In this document: positions 30,391 through 40,060 of the stretch, piece after piece
How positions within the stretch are numbered: position 1 is the stretch's first letter
Layout of the letters: the number at the start of each line of letters is the position of its first letter
Source: an uncultured Pelagibacteraceae bacterium
GTDB taxonomy: Bacteria > Pseudomonadota > Alphaproteobacteria > Pelagibacterales > Pelagibacteraceae
Assembly (NCBI GenBank): GCA_902615445.1
Contig: CACMOQ010000003.1
Location: 1 to 64,000, forward strand
Length of the DNA stretch: 64,000 bases
Direction: 5' to 3'
Translations under genes and position numbers: made by a program
The notes under the pieces: model-generated
Seen by the model: the letters and a program-made list of their open reading frames with translations, nothing else
Told to the model about the DNA's origin: nothing
Databases searched by the model: none

Positions 30391-30482
30391 GGAAGAGTGG
30401 GTGAGAGGTTTAAACCAGTCGTTTGCTAAATGACCGTGCGAGGAAACTTGTACCGAGGGTTCGAATCCCTCCTCTTCCGCCA
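30391..30482 (+). tRNA. tRNA-Ser (anticodon GCU)
   Basis: A complete class II tRNA. The acceptor strands GGAAGAG (30391-30397) and CTCTTCC (30472-30478) pair fully, followed by discriminator G and an encoded CCA (30480-30482). The anticodon stem GTCGT/ATGAC encloses the loop TTGCTAA with anticodon GCT, decoding AGC/AGU. A long variable arm and the GAGGGTTCGAATCCCTC T arm complete the serine-type fold. It converges on the lytic transglycosylase gene, whose stop is 3 bases away. Confidence 0.97.
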
Positions 30483-30485
30483 TTC

Positions 30486-32693
30486 TCAAAATAAAGGATT
30501 ATCTTTAAAAAAATCTTTCATTGTGATTGGTTTTTGTTCTAAGATGAACCTGTAGACATTATAGTTTTCCAGCACTCTTTGAACGTAGTTTCTAGTTTCT
30601 TTAAATTTAATTAGCTCAATCCAATCGATATAATTGGTTTGTCCTTTTTGTGGATTTTTATTGATTCTTTTCCAATATCTAACCCTTTTTGGCCCAGCGT
30701 TGTAAGCTGCAACTGCGTAAGGGTATGCTCCATCATATTCTAGAATTAAACCAGCAATGTAATGTGAACCCAAATTAATATTATATTCTGGATCAGTTGT
30801 GAGTCTCGATTTAGAATATGGTAGCTTAGCCTGTTTAGCAACTAATTTAGCTGTATAAGGCATTAATTGCATTAAACCTTTGGCTCCAGCGTGACTGTTT
30901 GCTTTCAGATCGAACTCACTTTCCTGCCTTATGATAGATAAAATAAAAGCAGCTTCTGGAATTTTTCTTCCATTTATATATTTTGGAGTACTTATTATTG
31001 GATAATTAAATTTATTATGAAATCTTTTTTCATAAGAAGCTATTTTAGAAATTTGTATGGCAAAATCAAAACGATCAATATTTGTAGCCAGTTCAGCAGC
31101 TAAAACTTCACTTCCACTATCAATATTATCATTAGCAAGATGCCTGAGCATATGTTTTGCATACTTATCCTCGTCTAACTCATCTAATAAATAAATTAGT
31201 TTAACGATTTCTTTCTTAAAAAAGTAATCACGATACTTCTTATTTACCTCAAAATCTTTGGAGAGCTCAAATTTTCCATTTGGATTTATTTCCATAAAAG
31301 CCAATTGACCATAATAAGTAGTTAGATAATTAGAAGCTTCAGTAAACCATTTATTTGATAATTCTTTATATCCTAAGACCTTATAAGTTTTCCCAAGCCA
31401 ATATGCTCCTCTTGCAACACTTATAGGATACCCGACATTATTATAAAAATTTTCAAAATGATCTTTTGCTAACAAAGGATCATTCAAAAAGCTCAAGGCA
31501 ATCCATCCGCTCATCCATTCGGCTGCTGCAAATTCTGGACCCTCAGATAATGAATGATTACTGCTAATTTTATATGCTAACTCGTACTTTTTTTTATAAA
31601 TCAAAGATCTTGATATAATTTCTCTTTCAATCCACCACTTGTCTGGTCTAACCAAGTAATCTTCTGTATTTTTAATTTTTAATAAAATTTCAACAGAACT
31701 ATCAACTCGTCCTCTTTTTCTTCTCCATTTTAATCTATCGTAATTTAAACCAGCATCATTTTTAAATTTAGTTGGCACTTTTGATATTGCATTATCGACA
31801 CCATATGATCTGCTCATCAATAATTGTCTTGCATTATATAAAAGTTCATATTCTTTAGGTAAATATCTTAATAATCGTTTCAAATCCCAATACTTATTAT
31901 TCCATGCTAGATAATCAGCTCTCTTTATATAATCATTCGCATTAAGATATTTCTTAAATTTTTTTCTATAGAATCTTAGTTCGGACTTGGTTAATTCTGC
32001 TGTAATCCATCCCTCTTTAACCAGTTTCAAACCTTTTTCCTTTTCACCAGTTAAGATATAGCTTTCTCCAAGTATCATTTTTCCAAATCCACTTAATGGC
32101 TCAGAAGAGCCATACCAATTAATAATTTTTTTTGGAGAAACTTTATCTGTTGAAAGCTTATGTTCAGCTAAATATTTTACTCTACCAATTCTTGGGTAAT
32201 CCTCATTTTTATCGATAAAAGTTCTATAATCGAAATATGATGCTTGATTACCCTTTGTAAGAAGGTGTCTCCATTGTATAAAATTATAAATAGATTTATC
32301 TTTAGCTTTTTTTGCAGTTTTTAAAGCCGCTGTCCATTTTGCTTTTTTCATTTCCGCAATAGCTTTATTTGCTAAGCTAAAATCTTTTTTATTATAGTAT
32401 TTTGATATTTTAATATTTTTAGGTTTTTCAGATCCTGCTATAAGAGGCTTTTTCTTAGGGAGTATAAAGTTGATTTTTATACCCTGTTTTGCAATATCTT
32501 CTTTGTCAATTTCTTTTTTTTTAGTTTTTTTAATTGGTTTCGGTAACGGCTTAAGCACATCTATTAACAATTTTTTCTCAGTTTCCTCTGTGGTTTGAGA
32601 TGGCTTAATTAGAGGAATTATGTCGGATATAGCTATATTAGTTAGACAGACGAGAGGAAACAAAACTATTAAAAATAGTATTTTTTTTAACAT
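30486..32693 (-). CDS. slt: Soluble lytic murein transglycosylase
   Basis: Periplasmic enzyme that cleaves peptidoglycan glycan strands to 1,6-anhydro products. A signal peptide covers about residues 1-23; a long alpha-helical superhelix follows, and the C-terminal SLT domain starts at about 580, with ILSIIRQESEFDLKANSHAG (catalytic Glu), GLMQLMPYTAK and AVAAYNAGPKRVRYW. At 735 residues it is slightly longer than E. coli Slt70 because of a Lys/Pro-rich stretch after the signal peptide. It is divergent from dapA. Confidence 0.93.
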   Translation of the reverse strand: MLKKILFLIVLFPLVCLTNIAISDIIPLIKPSQTTEETEKKLLIDVLKPLPKPIKKTKKKEIDKEDIAKQGIKINFILPKKKPLIAGSEKPKNIKISKYYNKKDFSLANKAIAEMKKAKWTAALKTAKKAKDKSIYNFIQWRHLLTKGNQASYFDYRTFIDKNEDYPRIGRVKYLAEHKLSTDKVSPKKIINWYGSSEPLSGFGKMILGESYILTGEKEKGLKLVKEGWITAELTKSELRFYRKKFKKYLNANDYIKRADYLAWNNKYWDLKRLLRYLPKEYELLYNARQLLMSRSYGVDNAISKVPTKFKNDAGLNYDRLKWRRKRGRVDSSVEILLKIKNTEDYLVRPDKWWIEREIISRSLIYKKKYELAYKISSNHSLSEGPEFAAAEWMSGWIALSFLNDPLLAKDHFENFYNNVGYPISVARGAYWLGKTYKVLGYKELSNKWFTEASNYLTTYYGQLAFMEINPNGKFELSKDFEVNKKYRDYFFKKEIVKLIYLLDELDEDKYAKHMLRHLANDNIDSGSEVLAAELATNIDRFDFAIQISKIASYEKRFHNKFNYPIISTPKYINGRKIPEAAFILSIIRQESEFDLKANSHAGAKGLMQLMPYTAKLVAKQAKLPYSKSRLTTDPEYNINLGSHYIAGLILEYDGAYPYAVAAYNAGPKRVRYWKRINKNPQKGQTNYIDWIELIKFKETRNYVQRVLENYNVYRFILEQKPITMKDFFKDNPLF

Positions 32694-32735
32694 AATCTTT
32701 AGTATATGTATCTACAATCTATGTTATAAGTATTT

Positions 32736-33617
32736 ATGTTTAAAGGTTCAAATGTTGCTTTAGTCACTCCTTTTAAAAACGGTAAACTTGATGATGCTAG
32801 TTATATCAAGTTAATTCATTTTCACATTAAAAATGGAACAAATGGTTTAGTTCCAGCTGGAACAACAGGAGAATCACCGACATTAAGCCATGAAGAGCAC
32901 GAAAGAGTTATAGAATTGTGTGTTAAAGAGAGTGATGGCAAATTACCTGTAATTGCAGGCACAGGATCAAATTCTACTGAGGAGGCTATATCTCTTACTT
33001 CTCATGCAGAAAGAATTGGAGCTAACGGTGCTTTAATAGTTACACCTTATTATAATAAGCCAACCCAAGAGGGACTTTATCAACATTATAAAGCAATAAA
33101 TGATAAATGTGGCATTCCAATTATTATTTATAATATTCCAGGAAGATCGGTAATAGATATGTCAGTCGACACTATGGCAAGATTATTTGAGCTTAAAAAT
33201 ATAGTTGGTGTCAAGGATGCAACGGGAGACTTAAATAGAGTAAACGAAACTTTAAAAAAATTAGGTAAAGATTTTATTCAACTTACCGGAAATGATGATA
33301 ATGCTTTGGAATTTAATTTAAGAGGAGGGGTAGGCTCAATAAGTGTTACTGCCAACATTGCTCCAAAGTATTGTTCAGAATTTCAAAAGTTTTCAATTTT
33401 AACTGATGAAAAATCTAAACTCGAAGCAGAAAAAATTGATAAAATTTTACAACCAGTTCATCATTCGATGTTTATAGAAAGCAATCCTAGTCCTGTTAAA
33501 TATGCAGCAAAACTATTAGGTTTATGTGATGATGAGGTTAGACTTCCTATGGTAAAAGTTACAGAGGCTACAAAAAAAATAGTTGAGGGTGCCTTAAAGT
33601 CTGCAAAATTGATTTAA
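32736..33617 (+). CDS. dapA: 4-hydroxy-tetrahydrodipicolinate synthase
   Basis: Condenses pyruvate and aspartate semialdehyde in lysine and peptidoglycan synthesis. The signatures [27 protein letters not shown] (catalytic Tyr) and [12 protein letters not shown] (Schiff-base Lys) are intact in 293 residues. It overlaps smpB by one base, the usual dapA-smpB order in alphaproteobacteria. Confidence 0.97.
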   Translation: MFKGSNVALVTPFKNGKLDDASYIKLIHFHIKNGTNGLVPAGTTGESPTLSHEEHERVIELCVKESDGKLPVIAGTGSNSTEEAISLTSHAERIGANGALIVTPYYNKPTQEGLYQHYKAINDKCGIPIIIYNIPGRSVIDMSVDTMARLFELKNIVGVKDATGDLNRVNETLKKLGKDFIQLTGNDDNALEFNLRGGVGSISVTANIAPKYCSEFQKFSILTDEKSKLEAEKIDKILQPVHHSMFIESNPSPVKYAAKLLGLCDDEVRLPMVKVTEATKKIVEGALKSAKLI

Positions 33618-34087
33618 TGCGTAAAAAAACCAATGTTGGTTCAAAAATAATTTGCCTTAATCGTAAAGCAAGCTTTAACTATTTTTTTGAAGATCTTTTA
33701 GAAGCAGGAATTGTTCTTAAAGGATCAGAAATAAAATCAATCAGAAATGGTAAAGTAAATATTGCAGACTCTTATGCTGTAGAAAAAAATGGTGAAATAG
33801 TTTTGATAAATTCGCATATAGCATCTTACAAACAAGCAAGTTACTCAAATCATGGTCCCTTGGATGAGAGAAAGTTGTTATTGAATAAAAGAGAAATTAA
33901 TAAACTAATTGGAAAAACACAGAGAGAGGGTTTTACTTTGGTTCCCACTAAGATGTATTTCAAAAAGGGCAAAGCCAAAATTGAGCTCGCTGTTGCAAAA
34001 GGTAAAAAACAGTTTGATAAGAGAAGTGTTAAAAAAGATAGAGATTGGAGTCGAACTAAAGCAAGATATATTAGAAAGTCGAGCTGA
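33617..34087 (+). CDS. smpB: SsrA-binding protein SmpB
   Basis: Binds tmRNA and brings it to stalled ribosomes. The family sequence is clear in 156 residues: [39 protein letters not shown], and the C-terminal [20 protein letters not shown] with its basic tail. It overlaps dapA by one base and directly abuts folK. Confidence 0.96.
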   Translation: MRKKTNVGSKIICLNRKASFNYFFEDLLEAGIVLKGSEIKSIRNGKVNIADSYAVEKNGEIVLINSHIASYKQASYSNHGPLDERKLLLNKREINKLIGKTQREGFTLVPTKMYFKKGKAKIELAVAKGKKQFDKRSVKKDRDWSRTKARYIRKSS

Positions 34088-34564
34088 ATGATTTACTTGG
34101 GTATTGGATCAAATTTAGGTGATAGAAGAAAGAATATTGAAATAGCAAAATTTGAAATTGCTCAAAATGGAGTAAATATAATCAATTGCTCAAATTTTTA
34201 CGAAAGCTTGTCTTGGCCTAACATTAACTATCCTAAATTTTTGAATATTGTATTAAGAGTAGATACCAATCTAACACCACTTGAGTTAATTAAGATTTGT
34301 AAGAATATTGAAAAATCCCTTGGTAGAAAAGAGAGTACTAGAAATGCTCCAAGAGTATGTGACATTGACATACTAGACTATAAAAAGAAGCAAATTAATA
34401 ATAAAATTATTTTACCTCATCCTAGGTTACATCAAAGAAATTTCGTTCTTTTACCTTTATTTGAATTAGATAAGTCATGGATACATCCAGTTTCTAAATA
34501 TCATATAAAAAAATTAATATTTTATTTACCAAATAGAGACATAAGATCTATTAAACAAATTTAA
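34088..34564 (+). CDS. folK: 2-amino-4-hydroxy-6-hydroxymethyldihydropteridine diphosphokinase
   Basis: Pyrophosphorylates the pterin precursor in folate synthesis. IYLGIGSNLGDRRKNIEIAK is the N-terminal signature; RNAPRVCDIDILDY is the catalytic motif with the metal-binding Asp pair, and LPHPRLHQRNFVLLPLFEL follows. Normal length at 158 residues. It lies between smpB and the relA/spoT gene, a position where many alphaproteobacteria have rpoZ. Confidence 0.94.
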   Translation: MIYLGIGSNLGDRRKNIEIAKFEIAQNGVNIINCSNFYESLSWPNINYPKFLNIVLRVDTNLTPLELIKICKNIEKSLGRKESTRNAPRVCDIDILDYKKKQINNKIILPHPRLHQRNFVLLPLFELDKSWIHPVSKYHIKKLIFYLPNRDIRSIKQI

Positions 34565-34583
34565 TTTAGTGTTATAATAAGTA

Positions 34584-36329
34584 ATGTTAAATTCTGAAGA
34601 ATTAATAAATAAAGTAAAAATTTATAATAAATTTCTAAATCCTGAAAAATTGAATAAAGCCTATGATTTTGCTATAAAAGCTCACAGTAATCAAAAAAGA
34701 GCATCTGGTGATCCTTACTCAGTACATCCAATTGAAGTTGCAAATATTCTTACAGATCTAAAATTAGATAGCGCAACAATCACTACTGGATTACTTCATG
34801 ACACTATTGAAGACACTTATGCTACATATGAGACGATAAAAGGAGAATTTGGAAATGAAGTTGCTGACTTAGTAGATGGAGTTACGAAAATATCTGTTTT
34901 AGAAAATAAAGCTTCATCAAATTCAAAAGCTGAAAATTTTAGAAAATTAATTTTAGCCACATCAAAAGATATAAGAGTTCTACTTGTAAAAATTGCTGAC
35001 AGATTACACAATATGAGAACTATCAAGGCGATAACTAAAGAGGATAAAAGAAAAAGAATAGCTCAAGAAACTATGGAGATTTATGCACCTCTTGCAGATA
35101 GAATGGGTATGCACAGGATTAGAGATGAGTTAGAGGATCTCTCTTTTGAAATTTTGAATAATCAAGCACGATCATTAATTCAAAAAAGACTTGATGAAAT
35201 TAAATTAGATAAAAAAGATATTTTTAAATCTTTATCTGTAGAGCTAAAAGATTTACTAAGTCAAAATAATATAAAGTCAGATATATTTGGTCGTGAAAAA
35301 ACTCCTTTTTCTATTTGGAGGAAGGTACAAAAAAAAAGAGTTTCTTTAGAGCAAATTACTGACATTATAGGCTTTAGAATTATTCTAGATAATATAGACG
35401 AGTGTTATAAAACACTTGGTGTTTTACATAAAGAGTACAATTGTATCCCAGGAAAATTTAAAGATTATATTTCATTTGCTAAAATCAATGGTTATAAATC
35501 AATTCATACATCTGTAATTGGCTCAAATAAAAAACCAATAGAAATTCAAATAAGAACAAAAGAAATGCATGAGTTTGCTGAAAGAGGTATAGCTTCTCAT
35601 TGGCAGTATAAATCGTCTGAAAAATTCAATTCGTTAACTTGGAAAGAATATGACTGGTTAAAGGATTTAGTCGAAATAATAGAAAAAAATGAAAATCCTG
35701 AACACTCTTATGAGTATACTAAACTTCAAATGTTCCAAGAAAATGTATTCTGTTTTACACCTAAAGGATCTGTAATTAAACTTCCAAAAAACGCAACCCC
35801 AATCGATTTTGCCTACGCTGTTCATACAAAAATTGGCGATACCGCAATAGGCTGTGAAATTAATGGTAATAAGAGTGAATTACAATCAATTTTAAGAAAT
35901 GGAGATAGGGTAAACATTATTACCTCTAAAAAACAATCACCTTCCTTACATTGGATACCAATAACTAAAACAGGAAAAGCAAGAGCAGCAATAAGAAGAT
36001 ATTGGCATGATAGAGGAGAAAAAAAGGAAGAAAGAATTAAAAAATATAATACCACTTTATGGATTTCATTACCTGATAAGCCAGGACAATTAGGCAATGT
36101 AAGTTCTCTTATAGGCGAACATAAACTGAATATTTCGAATTTAGAGATGGTCGGCAAAAACCCTAATTACATCAATTTTAAGTTTCAATTGATTATAAGA
36201 GATCTTAAAAACTTTACTAATTTTATTGCAGAGCTTAAACAAAAGAGTATAAAATTTAAGATAATTAGACACGAAGATAAAAGAAATGCTTTCACCCAAA
36301 AAATCCTTAAATATTTTAAAAAAAACTAA
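34584..36329 (+). CDS. Bifunctional (p)ppGpp synthetase/hydrolase, compact RelA/SpoT homologue
   Basis: Makes and degrades the alarmone (p)ppGpp. The HD hydrolase domain (about residues 40-160; VHPIEVANILTDLK, TGLLHDTIEDT) and the synthetase domain (about 230-340; GREKTPFSIWRKVQKKR, NGYKSIHTSVIG, EIQIRTKEMHEFAE) both have their key residues. A TGS domain (about 390-455; VFCFTPKGSVIKLPKNATPI) is followed after about 30 residues by an ACT domain (about 485-560). At 581 residues it is about 120-150 shorter than SpoT or Rel, lacking most of the helical and zinc-finger region between TGS and ACT. The end overlaps pyrE by 44 bases. Confidence 0.92.
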   Translation: MLNSEELINKVKIYNKFLNPEKLNKAYDFAIKAHSNQKRASGDPYSVHPIEVANILTDLKLDSATITTGLLHDTIEDTYATYETIKGEFGNEVADLVDGVTKISVLENKASSNSKAENFRKLILATSKDIRVLLVKIADRLHNMRTIKAITKEDKRKRIAQETMEIYAPLADRMGMHRIRDELEDLSFEILNNQARSLIQKRLDEIKLDKKDIFKSLSVELKDLLSQNNIKSDIFGREKTPFSIWRKVQKKRVSLEQITDIIGFRIILDNIDECYKTLGVLHKEYNCIPGKFKDYISFAKINGYKSIHTSVIGSNKKPIEIQIRTKEMHEFAERGIASHWQYKSSEKFNSLTWKEYDWLKDLVEIIEKNENPEHSYEYTKLQMFQENVFCFTPKGSVIKLPKNATPIDFAYAVHTKIGDTAIGCEINGNKSELQSILRNGDRVNIITSKKQSPSLHWIPITKTGKARAAIRRYWHDRGEKKEERIKKYNTTLWISLPDKPGQLGNVSSLIGEHKLNISNLEMVGKNPNYINFKFQLIIRDLKNFTNFIAELKQKSIKFKIIRHEDKRNAFTQKILKYFKKN

Positions 36330-36873
36330 TGCATTATTAGAAGGTCATTTTGTTTTATCCTCCGGCTTACATTCTGCAAAATATATACAATGCGCCAAAC
36401 TGTTAAGTTTTCCTCATTTATCCAATAAAATTTGCAAGTCATTTGCTAACAAAATTAAAAAAAATTTTAAAAAGATAGATCTCATTCTAGCTCCAGCCAT
36501 GGGTGGAATAATTATTGGCTATGAAGTTGGAAGAATTTTAAAAAAAGAGACAATTTTTTGTGAGCGTGTAAGTGGAAAATTTAAATTAAGAAGAGGTTTT
36601 ACAATTAACAAAGGATCAAAAGTTTTGATTATTGAGGATGTTATCACGACCGGTAAGTCTAGTATGGAATGTGTTAAATTAATAAAAAAAAATAAAGCAA
36701 AATTAGTTGGTTTTGCATCATTAATTGATAGATCTACAAAAAAAAGTTTAAAAATAAAAAAAAAGATCATCTCACATCTTAAGATTGATGTGCCAACTTT
36801 TAAGCAAAATGAATTACCTGATTATTTGAAAAAAGTGCCAATAACAACACCTGGAAGTAGATTTATAAAGTGA
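36286..36873 (+). CDS. pyrE: Orotate phosphoribosyltransferase
   Basis: Converts orotate and PRPP to OMP. GHFVLSSGLHSAKYIQCAKL near the N-terminus, APAMGGIIIGYEVGRIL, CERVSGKFKLRRGF and the PRPP-binding VLIIEDVITTGKSSMECV identify it in 195 residues. Its start lies inside the 3' end of the relA/spoT gene, and its stop overlaps the pdxJ GTG start by 4 bases. Confidence 0.94.
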   Translation: MLSPKKSLNILKKTNALLEGHFVLSSGLHSAKYIQCAKLLSFPHLSNKICKSFANKIKKNFKKIDLILAPAMGGIIIGYEVGRILKKETIFCERVSGKFKLRRGFTINKGSKVLIIEDVITTGKSSMECVKLIKKNKAKLVGFASLIDRSTKKSLKIKKKIISHLKIDVPTFKQNELPDYLKKVPITTPGSRFIK

Positions 36874-37589
36874 AAAGGCTAGGCGTAAATATAGATCATG
36901 TTGCCACTTTAAGAAATGCACGTGGGGAATTACATCCTGATCCTGTTTATGCTGCAAAATATGTGAGTAAAGCAGGCGCTGACTCTATTACAATTCACTT
37001 GAGAGAAGATAGACGGCATATAAAAGATTTAGATGCACAAAAAATATGTTCCATTAAAAAGCTCTTAGTAAATTTGGAAATTTCTACTAATAGCGAGATT
37101 GTTAAGAAAGCGCTAAAGATTAAACCTGATTTTATATGTATTGTTCCAGAAAATAGAAAAGAAATTACCACAGAGGGTGGATTAGATCTCAAAAAAAATA
37201 AAACAAATATCAAAAAAATTATCTCAAAATTTAAAAGTAAAAATATCAGAACAAGTTTATTTATTAATCCTGTTTTATCTGATATCGAAATTTCTAAAGA
37301 GCTTAAAACTGACTGTGTTGAAATTCATACAGGAAAATTAGCAAACTTAGTTAAAGCTAAAAAAAACCACTCTTATGAATTAAAAAGAATTATTCAAAGT
37401 TCAAAGCTTGCCCACAAATTAGGTATAGAAGTCCATGCCGGCCATGGATTGGATTATAAAACTACGAAACTTTTAGTGAAAGTTGATGAAATTAAAGAAT
37501 TCAATATTGGCCATTATTTAATAGGTGAGTCAATTTTTTATGGTTTACCAAAAGTGATAAAAAATTTTAAAAAAATTTTAAAAAGTTGA
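36870..37589 (+). CDS. pdxJ: Pyridoxine 5'-phosphate synthase
   Basis: Last ring-forming step of DXP-dependent vitamin B6 synthesis. LGVNIDHVATLRNARGELHP, DSITIHLREDRRHIKDLD, CIVPENRKEITTEGGLD and IEVHAGHGLDYKTTKLLV are the family signatures, with the catalytic Glu and His residues present. It is 239 residues, starts with GTG, and overlaps pyrE and the next gene by 4 bases each. Confidence 0.96.
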   Translation: MKRLGVNIDHVATLRNARGELHPDPVYAAKYVSKAGADSITIHLREDRRHIKDLDAQKICSIKKLLVNLEISTNSEIVKKALKIKPDFICIVPENRKEITTEGGLDLKKNKTNIKKIISKFKSKNIRTSLFINPVLSDIEISKELKTDCVEIHTGKLANLVKAKKNHSYELKRIIQSSKLAHKLGIEVHAGHGLDYKTTKLLVKVDEIKEFNIGHYLIGESIFYGLPKVIKNFKKILKS

Positions 37590-37597
37590 GACTTAAA

Positions 37598-37984
37598 ATG
37601 AGAATATTGGGTATTGGTGTTGATATTATACAAAATAAAAGGATTAAATCTTTAATAAAAAATAAAAATTTTATTACGAGAACATTTAGTCCTAAAGAAA
37701 TTAAATTTTCTCAAAAATATTCAAATAAAACTAATTATTTTTCAAAGCGTTTTGCAGCAAAAGAATCATTAGCGAAATCTCTTGGTAGTGGCTTTAGAGA
37801 TAATCTAAATTTCAAAGATATAGAAATTTTAAATGATAAAAAGGGAAAACCCTTTTTTTCAAAATCTAGAAAGATTGATGTTATTGTAAACAAAAAATTC
37901 AAAGTAAAAAAATATGATTTGTTTCTTTCAATTTCTGATGAAAAAGATTATTCAATAGCATTTACGACTTTGCAGACTAAATAA
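37598..37984 (+). CDS. acpS: Holo-[acyl-carrier-protein] synthase
   Basis: Transfers phosphopantetheine from CoA to ACP. ILGIGVDIIQNKRI (metal-binding Asp) and KRFAAKESLAKSLGSGF are diagnostic. I use the ATG at 37598 (128 residues) over the upstream TTG at 37586, which would overlap pdxJ. The stop overlaps the lepB ATG by one base. Confidence 0.92.
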   Translation: MRILGIGVDIIQNKRIKSLIKNKNFITRTFSPKEIKFSQKYSNKTNYFSKRFAAKESLAKSLGSGFRDNLNFKDIEILNDKKGKPFFSKSRKIDVIVNKKFKVKKYDLFLSISDEKDYSIAFTTLQTK

Positions 37985-38718
37985 TGTTTAATAAAGAAAG
38001 TATTATAGATAATATTAAAACCTTATTTTATGCGCTAATCATAGCCATAATAATAAGATCACTAATAATTCAGCCTTTTTACATTCCTTCCTCATCAATG
38101 GAACCAACATTATTAGTTGGGGATAGATTATTTGTTACTAAATATTCTTATGGTTATAGTAAACATTCATTTCCTTTTAGCCCACCGATTTTTAAAGATA
38201 GAATTATTTTCAGTAGTCCTAAAAGAGGGGATGTGGTTGTATTCAAAACACCCGCAGATAATAGAACAGATTACATAAAACGACTAATTGGATTACCAGG
38301 TGATAGAATTCAATTTTTAGACTCAAATTTATTTTTAAATAATAATGAGATTTTTAAATCAAGAATTTCAAAAAAAGATATTATTTACTGCGGAAATAAA
38401 AAGATTGATGTATTTACATTTGAAGAAAAGTTACCAAACAATAAAGTGCACAAAACTGTTTACTTAAAAAACTTTGGTTATCAAAATTCAGATATTTTTG
38501 AAGTGCCTGAAGATTTTTATTTTTTTTTAGGTGATAATAGAGACTGCTCAAAAGACAGTAGATTTTTATCAAGTGTTGGTTATGTTCATAAAGATAATCT
38601 TGTTGGTAAAGCAAGGTTTATTTTTTTTTCATCTGATAAATCAAAAGGTAATTTATTTTTCTTTTGGAAATGGAAAGACTCTATCCGGTTTGATAGATTC
38701 TTTAAAAAGATAAATTAA
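37984..38718 (+). CDS. lepB: Signal peptidase I
   Basis: Membrane serine/lysine-dyad protease that removes signal peptides. One N-terminal membrane helix (about residues 12-30) is followed by the nucleophile Ser in IPSSSMEPTLLVGDR and the general-base Lys in DYIKRLIGLPGDRIQ; FFLGDNRDCSKDSR is the third conserved box. It has 244 residues and is joined to rnc by a one-base overlap. Confidence 0.96.
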   Translation: MFNKESIIDNIKTLFYALIIAIIIRSLIIQPFYIPSSSMEPTLLVGDRLFVTKYSYGYSKHSFPFSPPIFKDRIIFSSPKRGDVVVFKTPADNRTDYIKRLIGLPGDRIQFLDSNLFLNNNEIFKSRISKKDIIYCGNKKIDVFTFEEKLPNNKVHKTVYLKNFGYQNSDIFEVPEDFYFFLGDNRDCSKDSRFLSSVGYVHKDNLVGKARFIFFSSDKSKGNLFFFWKWKDSIRFDRFFKKIN

Positions 38719-39380
38719 TGCAAAAAAATTTTCAATTATTTCAAAAAAAATTAAAGATTAAATTTAAAAATCCTAAATTGTTAGTACAAGCATTAACTCA
38801 TAAAAGTTATGAGCCAATAAACAATAATGAAAAAATCGAATTTCTTGGCGATAGAGTTTTAGGCTTAGTAATAGCAAAAAAATTATTAGAAATTTATCCC
38901 GATGAAAAAGAGGGGATTTTGGATAAAAAGTTCGCTTCTTTAGTAAATAAAAAAACCTGCCTTCTCATTGCGAAAAAGCTAGGTATTGAAAAATTTATAT
39001 TAATTTTAAGTTCGACTAAAAGTAAATCAAATATTGAAGATAAAGTTCTATCTGATGCTTGTGAAGCTATAATTGGTGCAATTTACTTAGACAAAGGATT
39101 TAATGTTGCTGAAAATTTCATTTTACGTTTATGGAAAGATGAAATTGATAAAAGTGTCATAACTATAATTGATGCAAAAACAAAGTTACAAGAGTACTCA
39201 CTGAAAAATTTCAAAAAGTTACCAATCTATAGATTAATTTCTAACACGGGTCCTAGACACAAGCCTGTTATCAAAGTAAGTGTCAAATTATCAGATGGTA
39301 AAATTTACCATGGTGAAGGAAAATCTAAAAAAAATGCGGAGCAAAAAGCCGCAACATTATGTTTAGATAATTTGGGATAA
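38718..39380 (+). CDS. rnc: Ribonuclease III
   Basis: Cleaves double-stranded RNA, including the pre-rRNA. The RNase III signature NEKIEFLGDRVLGLVIAK and the second acidic cluster DKVLSDACEAIIGAIYLD are intact; the C-terminal third (KTKLQEYSLKNFKKLPIY...AEQKAATLCLDNL) is a dsRNA-binding domain. It has 220 residues. The next gene, recO, starts 2 bases later, so the era gene commonly found between them is missing here. Confidence 0.96.
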   Translation: MQKNFQLFQKKLKIKFKNPKLLVQALTHKSYEPINNNEKIEFLGDRVLGLVIAKKLLEIYPDEKEGILDKKFASLVNKKTCLLIAKKLGIEKFILILSSTKSKSNIEDKVLSDACEAIIGAIYLDKGFNVAENFILRLWKDEIDKSVITIIDAKTKLQEYSLKNFKKLPIYRLISNTGPRHKPVIKVSVKLSDGKIYHGEGKSKKNAEQKAATLCLDNLG

Positions 39381-39382
39381 CG

Positions 39383-40060
39383 ATGAATTGGGACGATACA
39401 GGTTTTTTACTTTCAAAAAACAAATATAGTGAAAACTCTTTGATAGCAGAGGTATTTACAAAAGAACATGGTAAGATTTCAGGTATTCTCTTTGGTGGAA
39501 CATCTAAAAAAATTAAAAGCTATCTACAAATTGGGAACAAATTATACACAAACTATAATGCAAAAAACGATAATAAAGTAGGATATTTTAAATTTGAGAT
39601 AATTAAAGCTGAAACACCATTTTTTTTTGATAATAAAAAAAAGTTGTCTTGCTTAACGTCAGCCCTACAATTGGTAAGAATATTAAATCCAGAGGCACAA
39701 CCAAATCTAAAAATTTTTGAATTAATTGAGAATTTTTTTATAATTTTAAAAGGTGACGAGTGGATTAAAAATTATATTTTGTGGGAATTAAAATTATTTA
39801 GTTTATTAGGTTATAATCTTGAATTAGAAAAAATTGTCACCAAAATAGTAAAAGATGAAAATATTTTTTATAAATTAAAATCTCAATCTGAAGACAGAAC
39901 TATACCTAATTTTCTTATTGAGAATGATTTTTCAGCAAATGATGAGGACCTGATCCAAGGAATTAAGTTAGTTAGTGATTTTCTTGAAAAATCTATATTG
40001 AAGCCTAATAATTTAAATCAGCCCTTAAGCAGATCACAATTTTTAAGTAATTTGGAATAA
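39383..40060 (+). CDS. recO: DNA repair protein RecO
   Basis: Helps load RecA onto SSB-coated single-stranded DNA. The N-terminal OB-fold domain shows WDDTGFLLSKNKYSENSLIA and VFTKEHGKISGILFGGTSKK; the helical C-terminal part contains ILWELKLFSLLGYNLEL. The 225-residue length fits. It follows rnc and converges with hemB with no gap. Confidence 0.88.
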   Translation: MNWDDTGFLLSKNKYSENSLIAEVFTKEHGKISGILFGGTSKKIKSYLQIGNKLYTNYNAKNDNKVGYFKFEIIKAETPFFFDNKKKLSCLTSALQLVRILNPEAQPNLKIFELIENFFIILKGDEWIKNYILWELKLFSLLGYNLELEKIVTKIVKDENIFYKLKSQSEDRTIPNFLIENDFSANDEDLIQGIKLVSDFLEKSILKPNNLNQPLSRSQFLSNLE

